Assembly: GCA_028456385.1 (NCBI GenBank)
Contig: JALNQF010000089.1
Span: 62,001 to 126,000 of the forward strand
Length of the DNA stretch: 64,000 nucleotides
Direction of reading: 5' to 3'
Source of the DNA: Ophiosphaerella korrae
Lineage: Eukaryota; Ascomycota; Dothideomycetes; Pleosporales; Phaeosphaeriaceae
Part shown: piece after piece, positions 36,064-46,749 of the stretch
How positions within the stretch are numbered: position 1 is the stretch's first letter
Layout of the letters: each line of letters opens with the position of its first letter
Notes under the pieces: generated by a model
Database searches by the model: none
What the model was told of the DNA's origin: nothing
Seen by the model: only the letters and a program-made list of their open reading frames with translations
Position numbers and translations under genes: made by a program

Positions 36064-36606
36064 AGTAGTTGTTTTCGGCATTTTTTGGCAAACAAGCAGC
36101 ATGGCGTTCAGGAATGAGAGTGTTCAATTATCCAAACCCGTTAGGCAGTCCACCTGCAACCGAATTTACTTCGTGTTTGAAGTATCTATCGTGCATTTGG
36201 AGAATCGTTGGGTTACTCATGCCTCGGCAGCATCGGAGCAGAGCAACCTTGGTCGTAGCTCTACGTCCTGTGACCATCCGCCTCCGTTGCATACTCAAAT
36301 CTAGCTATGTGCAGGCAAAGCCGCGGTCAAACATAGAGCTGAGCCGCATATATGCAACGGCGAAGACCGAAGAGCACATGACGCTCTAGGCTAGACATGT
36401 GAAGTGCGCCGCTTTACTAGGAGCATGTGAAAGCATGACGCGCCCCCACAAATGTACTAGTCCTGAAGCGGAAGATGCCTCGGCGATTTCTGGTTCCTAT
36501 GACCTTGACCTTCTCTGAAACAGCGAGACGCTTTCTTCTCCTCTCCTACACGCTCTCCTTCTCTTCCCATATTATATCTATTAGGTCTCATTCATCATCT
36601 ATAATC
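36064..36606. other. Intergenic, thiolase promoter
   Basis: 540 bp between genes on the same strand. The 100 bases before the thiolase ATG are CT-rich (CTTCTCCTCTCCTACACG). No coding segment recognised. Confidence 0.4.
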
Positions 36607-38020
36607 ATGGCAAACCAGGCCCCCAGTAAAGGTACGTGGTATGCGTGGAGTGATAGATGATGCAAGACTGACGGCTGGACAGCTCAAGAGCGCCTCTCGC
36701 AGGTTGCGGACCATTTACAAGCTTCGAAAAGTGGAAGCAAGAAGGGCAGGTCCAAGTTGCTAGAGAAGCATCCCGATGATGTAAGTGCGATACTTGGAGT
36801 CCACAAACTCAACCGTCTCAGCTTCAGTAAGATTGTTTTGCTGACAATGCATCACACAGGTTGTTATAACATGTGCCCTCCGCACTCCCTTCACCAAGGG
36901 TGGAAAGGGTGGTTTCAAGGATACTCAAGCTTCCGATCTCCTCCACGGTGTTTTCAAGGCCCTCATCGAGCGCTCTAAGATCGACCCCAGCCTCGTAGAA
37001 GACATTGCCGTTGGTGCTGTATTGGCACCAGGTGGTGGTGCTACTGAGTTCCGTGCTGCAGCTCTTGCTGCTGGATTCCCCGTCACAGCTGCCGTCAAGT
37101 CGTTGAACAGGCAATGCTCGTCTGGCCTCCAAGCCTGCGTCGATATTGCCAATGCGATCAAGAGCGGCATGATCGAGGTTGGCATCGGTGCCGGCGCCGA
37201 AAGCATGTCAACGCAATACGGACCCCAAGCCGTCAGCGAGTTCAGTGAACTCCTCGAATCCAACAAGGAAAGCGCAAACTGCAAAGTCCCCATGGGCGTC
37301 CTCTCGGAGCAAATGGCCAAAGCTAAGGGCGTAGCTCGCGCCGACCAAGACGCCTTCGCCGCCTCGTCCTTCCAAAAGGCCGTCGCAGCGCAAAACAGCG
37401 GCCTCTTCGACGAAGAGATCGCCCCCCTGACGGTCAAATGGACAGATCCCAAGACCGACGAAGAGAAAACCATCACCGTCAGCAAAGACGACGGCATCCG
37501 CCAGGGCATCACTGCGAAATCCCTAGGCAAAATCCGCCCCGCCTTCTCAAAAGACGGCTCTATCCACGCGGGCAACGCGTCTCAAATCTCGGACGGTGCC
37601 GCCGCCGTCCTCCTCATGAAGCGTAGCACAGCCCAACGCCTCAACCAACCCATCATCGGCAAATTCGTACAAGCTTCCATCGTCGGCGTGCCCCCGCTAC
37701 TCATGGGCGTCGGCCCTGCCGCCGCCATTCCCCCCGTCCTCGAGAAGACGGGCCTCAACAAGGATGACGTGGATATCTGGGAGATCAACGAGGCCTTTGC
37801 GAGCCAGTGCTTGTACTGCATTCGTGAGTTGGGCATTGATGAGAAGAAGATTAATCCTAAGGGTGGAGCTATTGCGTTTGGGCATCCGTTGGGTGTGACA
37901 GGCGCCAGGCAGGTCAGTACGTTGTTGACGGAGTTGAGGAGGACGGGCGGCAAGGTTGGTGTTACAAGTATGTGTATTGGCACGGGAATGGGCATGGCGG
38001 CGGTTTGGGTTGCGGAGTAG
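36607..38020 (+). CDS. POT1: 3-ketoacyl-CoA thiolase, peroxisomal
   Basis: 427 aa in three exons: 36607..36631, 36683..36780 and 36860..38020. Introns are GTACGT...GACAG and GTAAGT...CACAG; the phases match. It cleaves 3-ketoacyl-CoA with CoA to release acetyl-CoA in the last step of beta-oxidation. Peroxisomal import is indicated by a perfect PTS2 nonapeptide RLSQVADHL in exon 2 (residues 12-20). Catalytic residues are all present: nucleophilic Cys in LNRQCSSGLQ, EINEAFASQ, His in GHPLGVTGAR and Cys in MCIGTGMG. Exon 3 starts VVITCALRTPFTKGGKGGF, the usual thiolase beginning. The length and the PTS2 separate it from mitochondrial and cytosolic acetoacetyl-CoA thiolases. Confidence 0.95.
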
Positions 38021-38586
38021 GGTAGAGGATTGGGTTTGTTGTATGACTATTTACTTATGATCTGGTTGTGTATAGGAGAAATGGAATTTAATCAAAAGTT
38101 TCGTTCTATGAACTTTGTTTTGCTTTGGTTATGGGAACATAAATTAATCTCGATTGTGATGTAGCATGTTTCAAGACTATCAGTGTGAAAGCCACCGCCC
38201 TTGAAGGGTTGAACAATTGGAACATATTAGTATGCCGGTTGTTGATAAGTTATTGAAAAGGATCTTGGACATATGCAAGTTGAATTTCGAGTCTCTCTGT
38301 TGCTTTAGTTTCTGTTGTCATAATATACAAGAGTTATGGGTATGAAAAGATGAAATAAGTAGTGGCAAATTAAACAACAGACAAAAATGGCAATATATGG
38401 GAGTAGACTTCAGGGGTCAACACGACACCACTGTACACTATCCTTGTTTGCTATATATGGCTCCACTCCAACATTTAGTGAAGTAGATACGCCAAGTATG
38501 CAAGATAGTCCCACGCTTATATTTCTCCTCGAAACTCGATGACGCATACCATCTTTCTTCCGCCAAGAACAAATCCTCACACTTCC
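38021..38586. other. Convergent 3' intergenic region
   Basis: Separates the thiolase and phosphatase-like gene ends, which face each other. AT-rich, with no coding motif; it should contain both polyadenylation regions. Confidence 0.4.
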
Positions 38587-39619
38587 CTACCCACCCCTAC
38601 TCCCACACACCAAAAGCGGATACACCGCCCCCGCCGCCATAGGAACCTTCCTCCACCCGACCGCCGCAAAAAGCGCCATCGACGCCCCCGAATGCGCAAC
38701 AAACGCCACAACCTCACTCCCATCATTCGCAAACACATCCTCAAACAACTCGGTACTGCGCCTCACATGTTCATCCAACGTCTCCCTCCGCTGCGCATCC
38801 CACAGCTCATCCTTCTCCGAGAACCCGTCTTCAATCACGAAATCGGGATACGTGTGCGCAATCCAGGAGCGCGGACTGCGTTGATCGCACGTGTGCACGC
38901 CATTTCGCTCCCGTAGCTTTTCCTTGATGACGGGCGTTACGTGGGTGATGATTAGCGCAAATGCGAGCTGTGTGGTGCGCAGGCAGCGGCGGAGGGGGCT
39001 GGAGTAGATGGACCTGGGGGGCTGGATGCCGTTGGTTGACCAAATGGATGCTACGGCTGAGGCTTGCTGTTCGCCTTTTGGGGTGAGTTCTGCGTCGAGC
39101 CAAGTGGAATTCGCGTCGCCGGGGAGTTTGGCCACGTGACGCTGGTGTGGTGGTTAGATTTGGGAAGTGCTGTGTTGTTGGATTAGGTGAGGTGTTAGGA
39201 CTTACTTCCCATTCTTCGCGGCCTACTTCTGCTTCTTTTACATTGTGGACTCCTTGGCCGTGGCGGACGATGTAAAATAGTTTATACCGCTTGTTCTTTG
39301 GGTCTTCTTGGTTTAAATGTGCGAGATAGCGTTGGAATCGGGTCCATTGATTGCTATTAGGATTCTGGAGGTCTTGCTCATTGTCGTAGGTATCGGTTGG
39401 GTATGATCTTTCAAGAAGGCCTAGACTGGGCTGAGTTGTTGCCCTAAAATCCCAACTTTCAGGATCATTGTCATGAGAGAAGTACCCTTGCTGTGCTGTG
39501 AACACCCACTTCGAGTCTGCCATGACTTTATTGACAAGGGTTTGCTGTATCCAGTAGTTGAAAACGATTGAAAAAATTGCAATAAAAGCGGCGGAGAGCA
39601 GTGTATGAGCGTTTTGCAT
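38587..39619 (-). CDS. Histidine phosphatase superfamily protein with N-terminal membrane anchor
   Basis: 322 aa in two exons, 39619..39206 and 39141..38587, with intron GTAAGT...CACCAG in phase 0. It has the phosphoglycerate-mutase-like fold: LFYIVRHGQGVHNV (catalytic RHG), LTPKGEQQASAVAS, YSSPLRRCLRTTQLAF (second Arg), REXXGVHTCDQR (ERNGVHTCDQRSPRSW) and VAFVAHSGASMALF (second His). The first 30 residues (LLSAAFIAIFSIVFNYWI) form one hydrophobic helix, so it may be a type II membrane protein. A second in-frame Met (MADSKWVF) would give a soluble form. It is closer to the yeast Pmu1-type group than to glycolytic mutases (inference). It lies convergent with the thiolase and divergent from the HET gene. 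Confidence 0.87.
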
Positions 39620-39927
39620 CTGTATCCTTCAACAACAAGGGTTGAATTGTGGCCTGCGGTAGATGAGGCGCAGCTGAGAGTTTCGCCCCACTCTGGTGTC
39701 AGCCTAACGACGTGCATGAGAGCCACACTTTACATAGAGATGCCGCAAGTGTGTTGTAAGCCTAAAAACGCTTAGTCTAGGCGCCTATCCTAACCACCAT
39801 CAATCCGCCAGTCGAGCATGCACAGTGTAAACTGATAAAACACCAATTCACACCTGCTCTTTAACAATACTAAAACCAGAGACGCTCCTTCTAATTCGTT
39901 TTTCAGCCGACGATAAGACCAGGCTAG

Positions 39928-41892
39928 ATGGCAACAACGCAGCAGGCTGTACCCGTTCCCCACACTGAACCAGAACCATACCCAGATCCAAGACCTCAAT
40001 GGACAACTGAAATACCATACCAGAAACTCCAAGCAGAGCAAATACGGCTGCTTCATATTGAGCGTTCACTCAATCAACCCACAGCCCCTATCGAATGTCG
40101 TCTGACGGTTTTCGATCTAGCCACTGCTCCTTCCTTTCATGCACTTTCATATACATGGGGCACTCCCCATCGAGACATTCGCACACTGCGAATTTCTCCT
40201 GCAAGTACCACACGCCAAATTATATGCAATGGGAAAGAAGGCCAAGTGGGTGAGAATCTCCACGACTTTCTTGTTCACTGTGCATATACTTCCTCCAAAG
40301 ATCTACGAGGATATCTCTGGATTGACGCCCTTTGTATAAACCAAGCGAGTATCCCGGAACGCTCCGAGCAGGTTAGTTTCATGGGAAAGATCTACAAAAA
40401 GGCTTCTGGGGTCTTCATCTGGTTAGGGCCCGAGGACCACTCTACTGGGACTGCCATTGTTCTCATGGATAAAATGCTCCAGCTTGGAGAAACAGAACTG
40501 TGCGGTCTTCACCCTTCCGAAGTCAAAGAAGACCACCCAAATTTCCTATTAAACCTACGGAACTGGCAAGCAGTTGCTCGATTTTTCCAACGAGAGTGGT
40601 TCAACCGGTGTTGGATTGTGCAGGAAGTTGTGTTTGCTAACACTGTAGCCATTCTATGCGGTAGCCAATCAACCTCATGGGCGAGCTTGAGCCGTTTCTC
40701 AGACTTCATCGCTACATCGAGTTGGTCTGTTTTGCTCGCGAATATTGCTGGGTTTCACCATACGGGGGGATCAATTCCTTTAGGTCACAAAGCGCCGGCC
40801 CGATTTGCTGCTGCGCAAAGAACTTGGCTTTCGGCGCACAACGATAAATTCCTCTATGCACTGATACGAGCACGTCAATCAAAGTCTGAGGATCCTCATG
40901 ACAAAGTATATTCTCAACTCGGACTAGGGGAGGCTGACATTTTTCCGGACTACCAAGTGTCTATTGCCGAAGCGTATACGACGGCTGCAAAGTATATCTT
41001 AGAGCATTCGAAGAGCTTGCTTTTGCTCACCTGTGTGGAAGGAAAAGATTTCCAGAAAGTGTCTGGTTTGCCGTCTTGGGTGCCTGACTGGACTTTCACC
41101 CAAACTCTTGGGCTAGGAGTTACTGGATTACCTCAGTTCTACGCCGCCGGTAATCGGCCTAAGCGGCAAGTATTATCGACTAACGACGACGGAACTCATG
41201 TCCTCAGCATAGAGGCAACTGAGTTGGACAAAATCGTGGATATTTGCGAGAAGAAAACAGACTTACGGAACAACCTGCACAACTCACACCTTTGGGACAT
41301 GCTTTCCAAGCTGGACGCAAATTATGCAGCTTCGTCAGAACCTGTACAGAGCCGCGAGCAAGCTCTCTGGCGAACACTACAGACAAACAGAAGTCGTTCA
41401 GTCACATCTTCAGAGCATTCTGAAGTAAAATATCCATCATCGCCAAAACTTGGGTCGTCATTCCGCAACTGGGTTCTTTGGCGATACGCCACGGCGACCG
41501 AAACTCCCCAGAAATTCCCGTCTCCATCTTCAGCGCCAGATATCGTGCCAACTAAAGAAGAGATCCTAGATGCGCGAGAAAAAGCCAGAGTAGATGTGTC
41601 TTATCTCGCAGACCTCGCACGTGAGGCTTCTCTGTATGATGTGCATTATTTACATGCTATATTTGTTCGACCGTTTTGTACGAGTCGGGGCTATATTGGA
41701 ATTGGGACGCAGTGTTTACGCAAAGGTGATAGTGTCTGGATGGCTCCTGGGTGTCCTTGTCCATTGATATTACGTCGGATTGAAGGTCGAGAACGATATC
41801 GATTAGTAGGAGGGTCGTATGTTCATTGTTTCATGAATGGAGAAATACTACGCCGAGAGAAATTGAGTTTCAATATGATAAGCCTGGAATGA
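39928..41892 (+). CDS. HET-domain protein (heterokaryon incompatibility)
   Basis: Intronless, 654 aa, intact. The HET domain occupies about residues 68-230. Its three blocks are clear: SFHALSYTWGTP (69-80), GYLWIDALCINQ (128-139) with IPERSEQVSFMGKIY, and VFIWLGPED, followed by RCWIVQEVVFA. The downstream DPHDKVYSQLGLGEA and LPSWVPDWTF are typical of the single-HET class without NACHT or WD40. The C-terminal end (GDSVWMAPGCPCPLILRR, YRLVGGSYVHCFMNGEIL) is also usual for this class. Such proteins trigger or modulate vegetative incompatibility cell death; the partner is unknown. The only intact HET gene in the window. Confidence 0.93.
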   Translation: MATTQQAVPVPHTEPEPYPDPRPQWTTEIPYQKLQAEQIRLLHIERSLNQPTAPIECRLTVFDLATAPSFHALSYTWGTPHRDIRTLRISPASTTRQIICNGKEGQVGENLHDFLVHCAYTSSKDLRGYLWIDALCINQASIPERSEQVSFMGKIYKKASGVFIWLGPEDHSTGTAIVLMDKMLQLGETELCGLHPSEVKEDHPNFLLNLRNWQAVARFFQREWFNRCWIVQEVVFANTVAILCGSQSTSWASLSRFSDFIATSSWSVLLANIAGFHHTGGSIPLGHKAPARFAAAQRTWLSAHNDKFLYALIRARQSKSEDPHDKVYSQLGLGEADIFPDYQVSIAEAYTTAAKYILEHSKSLLLLTCVEGKDFQKVSGLPSWVPDWTFTQTLGLGVTGLPQFYAAGNRPKRQVLSTNDDGTHVLSIEATELDKIVDICEKKTDLRNNLHNSHLWDMLSKLDANYAASSEPVQSREQALWRTLQTNRSRSVTSSEHSEVKYPSSPKLGSSFRNWVLWRYATATETPQKFPSPSSAPDIVPTKEEILDAREKARVDVSYLADLAREASLYDVHYLHAIFVRPFCTSRGYIGIGTQCLRKGDSVWMAPGCPCPLILRRIEGRERYRLVGGSYVHCFMNGEILRREKLSFNMISLE

Positions 41893-42074
41893 AGATTAAG
41901 CAGCGTTTTGAATCGGTTCCGGTATATAATTGCTGAATATGCGGGATTTATGCAGAGGATATATGTATTAATATTTCATGAAGTTTACTTCGATTTTTTC
42001 AGATATGAGGTTTTAGACGCACCCATTATAGTCCAGCCGATATAAAGAAATGAACAATTTGTGTACAATATTTG

Positions 42075-43148
42075 TTACAATTCAATATGATCTTCTTCGC
42101 GATACAACTTCGATCGCCAACGACAGCCTAAGGCAGCTTGCTCTGTTGTTTCGAAATCAACTGTGCCCATCCACGTATATGCGCCATGTGCTATATAGGA
42201 CACGCCATCGTAAACTGAACTGGAAACACGCGCATCTCGGACCAGGTCTGCACCAAGGATCTTCACAAGTAGATAATGGAGAGTCTGGTTATGTGCGTCG
42301 TCGCCGTACACAATTAAGTGGTCGACCTGCTCTGGGAGGATGAGTCTCGGCAAATGAAGGGCGAATATATCACCTAGAACGTCTTTGAGTGCGTCTAACC
42401 GCTTGTCTTCCCCAATTCTCAGGTCTCTTGTAGTTTCTTCAAACGCCTCCACAATGTCCTCGTCGATCTGGAACAAGCGGATATTGAACCAATTTCGACT
42501 ATAGCCCACCATAAGAACAATCAAAGAGTTCTCGTCAAACCCGGGGAGGTCGTTGTGCATATGTGCATATATGGCAACGTTAGTTGTAGATACCGTAGGT
42601 AATACTTGACGAAGGCCGAGAGCCTGAAGAGCTTCCTTAGCGAGATCCGCCTTATAACCTCTGTTGTTATCCATGATAAATCTAGTAAAGCAGATATTTG
42701 TGCCGAGATACGATCCTACTGCTGTCTTGAGAGTAGCCAATAGGCCCTTGACGTGAGCAACATCTGCATTACGACAAATGTCTCAATTTAGTCCAAACAG
42801 AGACGGAAGGCCATTCAATAAGGGAAGAAGTAGTTGACAGAGCTGGTTGCTTGTTGAATCTTCTGAGGGAGTGTCTCCTCTCATAAAGGCTTGGTAGGTA
42901 GAGGTTCCTTGGACTTGAGCTATTGGAGTATATGTTCCATCCTTGAGGTAGGTCGCTGCTGCGCTATTGACTACTTCTCAAAGAAAGCTTGTGAACAAGA
43001 ATGAAGCGACTCACCCATAATCGGGTATCGGTCCAAAGGCTATTCCAGGAGCACGAGGGCGAGGACGATAATAGGCCACAACATCTAGTATGGTGGCCGG
43101 GAGGAGGAAAATATAGAGAAGCAACAGCTTCGAAGCCCCACAGGTCAT
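42075..43148 (-). pseudogene. Gene of unknown fungal family interrupted by an in-frame TGA
   Basis: Exon 1 is 43148..43015, starting MTCGASKLLLLYIFLLP (signal anchor) and ending FGPIPDYG; the intron is 43014..42964 (GTGAGT...CAATAG). Exon 2 continues AAATYLKDGTYTPIAQ to 42075. In the same frame a TGA at 42785-42783 (LFGLN-stop-DICRNADV) cuts the protein at about 105 residues, although 236 further codons stay open and read as ordered protein (YLGTNICFTRFIMDN, IVLMVGYSRNWFN, VDHLIVYGDDAHNQ, ending CRWRSKLYR). The TGA would follow from CGA by one change. The pattern recalls fungal actin/Hsp70-fold-like hypothetical proteins (uncertain). The downstream part might be expressed from a later start, but no good ATG is present near its beginning. 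Confidence 0.55.
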
Positions 43149-45165
43149 TTTGAGGGCCCTAGCTAGGTATTGGATTTGGAGGGTCTGCCTGCACGAGACG
43201 TTGCGCTGCTGAGAGGAAAGTCGACACGGAAGGCAATAGCTCTTGAAATATGAGGACATGCTCGCCACTTCCTGGAAGACAACTACACCGCTAACTTGGC
43301 GCATACAAGTTCTTCCACTCTGCTGCCTATCTTAAGTACTGTGACTTCCAGCATGTGCAGGTAGCGAAAGGTAATCTCTTGCGGGCTGAACAGTACTCTG
43401 GCATTATTTTCGTGATATCTGAACCAGAGCACTCACCGCGCCTGTGATAGCGCACAAGCTAGCCTCATGTAACTGTTATCAGACAAGAAGGTACAAGGAT
43501 GTTACATCACGTAATACAACTAGACATAGCCCACAGAAAAGCGCACCCCAGAATGGTCAGCATGAACTACGATGCGCCAAATACACTGAAACGCAGGTTT
43601 GCATGGTCATGGTGTTCCAGGCTAGTCAAAAGTCGAAAGACGACAAGATCTCACCAGATGAGACAGACGCGACGTGTCTTCTACCGGTCAGCGTGGTCGT
43701 GAGTCATACAGCCAGGGGGGCAGCGACGGCGGCGCCGCTGCAAACCATGGAAAGCCTGCTCGTGACGAGGAAAGAAAACCAAGCAACGCGCCCAGCCGCC
43801 GTGTTTGCTTTGTCGCAGGCTCCTGTGGGCTTGTTTTGGCGTGCAGACAAGCGTGTATTGCGTGCATGGCCATTGTGGTGGTGGTGGCCTTTGTGGTTTG
43901 TGGCCGTGTGCAGGGCGCACGCCGAGACGCGCAGCTTGTCTCAGGTTTGGAGCGCACTCCGGGCGGCGGCGAGGAGGGCAGAGTCCAACATTCTGCCGCA
44001 ACAGGCAGCTGGGATAGAAATTTTCACCTGATGGCCTACCACTCCTTCCGGCGCCGTTGCAAAGCGGGCGGGACTCTGGGGGCGGGCAAGTGAGGCGACG
44101 AGACAAGTGGCCCCGGGCGGCTCGGGGGCCATCGCTCCTTCCGATGCACAGTGCCGCAGCGTCATCGCTGGGTACTGAAGGAAGGCACGGCCAGGCTGCA
44201 TGCGTCAGGAGGAGCCGTGGCAGGCAGAGGCAGGCAAGCACACACGCCCTCACCCTCACCCACACCAACACCAAACCATGGCCGTCACGGCAGCAGCAGT
44301 GCGCATCACAGCACGACGGCCGCGCACGCGCAGGCGAAAACCGATGGGGGTGAAGGACAAGTCACCAACGGCGCGCATGACGACGCTGAATCCCCCTTTT
44401 CTTCTCAGAATCTGCGCGCGCTAAAAGCAGCGGCCTGCGCTAGGCCACAAACAACTTGCCACTAGCCGCGCACAGGCCGCTCGGCTGCCAGGCTCCAGCG
44501 CCTATAAAGCCGGAGCCTCCCTCCCTCCTTCAAAGCCTTTTTGGTCGCCTTGTCCCGCTTGCTGCCACACTCAACCTCTTCGCTCCACCCACGACGCCAG
44601 CACGGAAGCACTGCTTTTCATCTGCGCGCTCACTAATACTGCGTAGAGGACTGTCCTGTGCTTATTTCGCACTTTTCCACTCTCTCGGACAGTCGAGGCG
44701 CAATATTTGCGATCGGCGCTAGCCTTTTTCGCTTGCCACTGCGACAGCCTTGCGAGCAGCCTCCACACTCGGTTGCTTCTCTCGATCCACTCCGCCAAAG
44801 GCTTGCTGGCATCGCTTTTGGTCTCAAACCCACACCACTAACCCACCGTGTCCGTGACAGCCTCGAGTACTTCGCGACACAGTCTTGTCAGCTTTTGCGA
44901 GGGACACATTCGCTTGTAGCTCTCCTGCGTCCGGTACGGGCCTCTCTTCCACAAAACACTCATATCACACACCTCACTCTTCTCCGCTCCGCTTCCTCGC
45001 CGGTGTCGACCGACCTCGCACTCCATCCGCGATCTCGTAGTCCACCGACTGGGCCTCGCTGCCACCGCAAATCCATATTCTGACCTGGCTGCAGCTAGTC
45101 AAGACATAAACGTCTCCACCTCTCGAGCTCACTACTCGGACTCATATCCTTCCGTAGTATCAATC
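43149..45165. promoter_or_regulatory. 2-kb upstream region of TBP, GC-rich, with long leader
   Basis: From 43.7 to 44.5 kb the sequence is GC-rich with long overlapping open frames on all strands (Arg/Ala/Pro/Cys-rich, no motif), typical of GC-rich non-coding DNA. From the TATA-like box at 44503 to the TBP ATG at 45166 it is CT-rich, as in fungal 5' leaders. I see no separate gene here. Confidence 0.5.
44503..44509 (+). promoter_or_regulatory. TATA box candidate of the TBP gene
   Basis: TATAAAG within GCGCCTATAAAGCC, followed by a pyrimidine-rich run (CCTCCCTCCCTCC) suited to a fungal transcription start. It would give TBP a leader of about 630 nt. Confidence 0.45.
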
Positions 45166-46014
45166 ATGGATCCAAACTCTCTGAACTCTCATCCGTCCAC
45201 CGCCGCTCAGGCCAAGACGGTAAGCTTTTGTGATGTCTGTACCCGAGCCAACCTTTATTAACGTTCACTCTTAGTTCGTGGCTCCGGGCTCCCTCTCGTT
45301 TCCCAACAGCGGGGACCTGACTCCACCGTCCTCTGAGAAGAACGCGCAACAGGAGGCCAACAACGCGAACGGCGTTGCAACTCCTGCGGCTACCCCCGAT
45401 ACCCAGAATGGCCAAGTCCCATCGGGCATCGTACCTACTCTTCAGAACATCGTGGCTACCGTCAACCTCTCCGCTCGCCTTGACCTCAAGACTATCGCAC
45501 TGCACGCACGTAACGCCGAGTACAACCCGAAGCGTTTCGCCGCCGTCATCATGCGTATCCGAGAGCCCAAAACAACGGCTCTGGTCTTTGCGAGTGGCAA
45601 GATGGTTGTGACAGGTGCCAAGTCTGAAGACGATAGCCGTCTAGCTTCCCGCAAGTATGCGCGGATCATCCAGAAGCTGGGATTCAATGCCAAGTTCACC
45701 GTATGTTGTGCCTTACGCACCACCCATAGCCATGCTAATTGTATAAACAGGACTTCAAGATCCAGAATATCGTTGGCTCTTGCGACATCAAGTTCCCCAT
45801 TCGTTTGGAGGGTCTTGCCTCGCGTCATCACACTTTCTCATCTTATGAGCCTGAACTGTTCCCTGGTCTTATCTATCGTATGATGAAGCCCAAGATCGTC
45901 CTGCTCATCTTCGTCAGCGGTAAGATCGTCCTCACAGGTGCCAAGGTCCGTGAGGAGATTTACCAGGCTTTCGAACTCATCTACCCCGTCTTGTCGGACT
46001 TCCGCAAGTCGTAG
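45166..46014 (+). CDS. SPT15: TATA-box-binding protein (TFIID/TFIIIB/SL1 subunit)
   Basis: 247 aa in three exons: 45166..45219, 45275..45700 and 45751..46014. Introns are GTAAGC...CTTAG and GTATGT...AACAG, both phase 0. The N-terminal 65 residues are variable and Asn/Pro/Ser-rich. The C-terminal 180 residues form the two direct TBP repeats: [40 protein letters not shown] and [17 protein letters not shown], then [37 protein letters not shown] and [18 protein letters not shown]-kinking phenylalanines are in place (two in FAAVIM/FASGK and two in LFPGLIY/FVSGK). It recruits all three RNA polymerases to promoters in the nucleus. Symbol by yeast orthology. It lies convergent with DLT1. Confidence 0.97.
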
Positions 46015-46749
46015 GCGGCGTCTTCATCAACAAAGAGCTTGTCAAGAGTCACCAGTCGCACAGCCTTTTGGGGTGTGGCACTCACGTCAGCTCTTTTCCC
46101 ATACCCTTGTTTTTTTATTTGCGGCATTGCATGGTGTTAATGGTGGGCGGTTTCTTTTCGTGGTTTTCAAAATTCCCCAATCTTCTACAAATAGACATCT
46201 GCACGTGGGGAGCAACCACCTCCGGTAATCTCTTGTGTTGATGGAGGTCTGTTTCTCTCTTCATCAACGGGTACGATAAGTTAGCGGGCAGGGTTATGTG
46301 TGGGGATGACATCGAGATTGATCACAGTATGGGACGCAGGGCGTGTGATAGTGCAAGTATCAAAGACTTGCACGGAGAGCTCATATTGGCTGCCGCTATG
46401 CTACGAGGCCAGAGCTACTCAGGATTGTGCTTTTTCGCACCTTCGTGGATGCATTTACGCCCCTCTCCTTGAGTGGAATAGGATATGCAGTAATATCACC
46501 ACGATACAATAATGCTGTGTTCTTGTGTGCACTTTGTAGTGATGCCGTACCCCTTGTTTTGCGAGCATACAACTTGCATCTTTCAAATACCCTAGCACCT
46601 TCGTTATCCTTGCCTGTATGCTGATTTGCTGTCCCCGAACGCAAACACCGAGCAGGTCACTCCCTTGATGCATACCTTTCGATGATCTATGTTGCGGTGT
46701 GACTGGTAAGATGTTTATTCGGTTCAGATTGCCATCACCCGCATCCCCT
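46015..46749. other. Convergent intergenic region (TBP / DLT1)
   Basis: 735 bp between two 3' ends. It includes T-rich runs soon after the TBP stop (TTGTTTTTTTATTTG near 46108), fitting a polyadenylation region. No coding motif. Confidence 0.4.

Noticed and set aside
43444..44470. Several long overlapping open frames on both strands upstream of TBP (up to about 195 codons)
   Set aside because: GC-rich DNA lacks stops by chance; the frames are Arg/Ala/Cys-rich, overlap on opposite strands, lack start context and show no domain.
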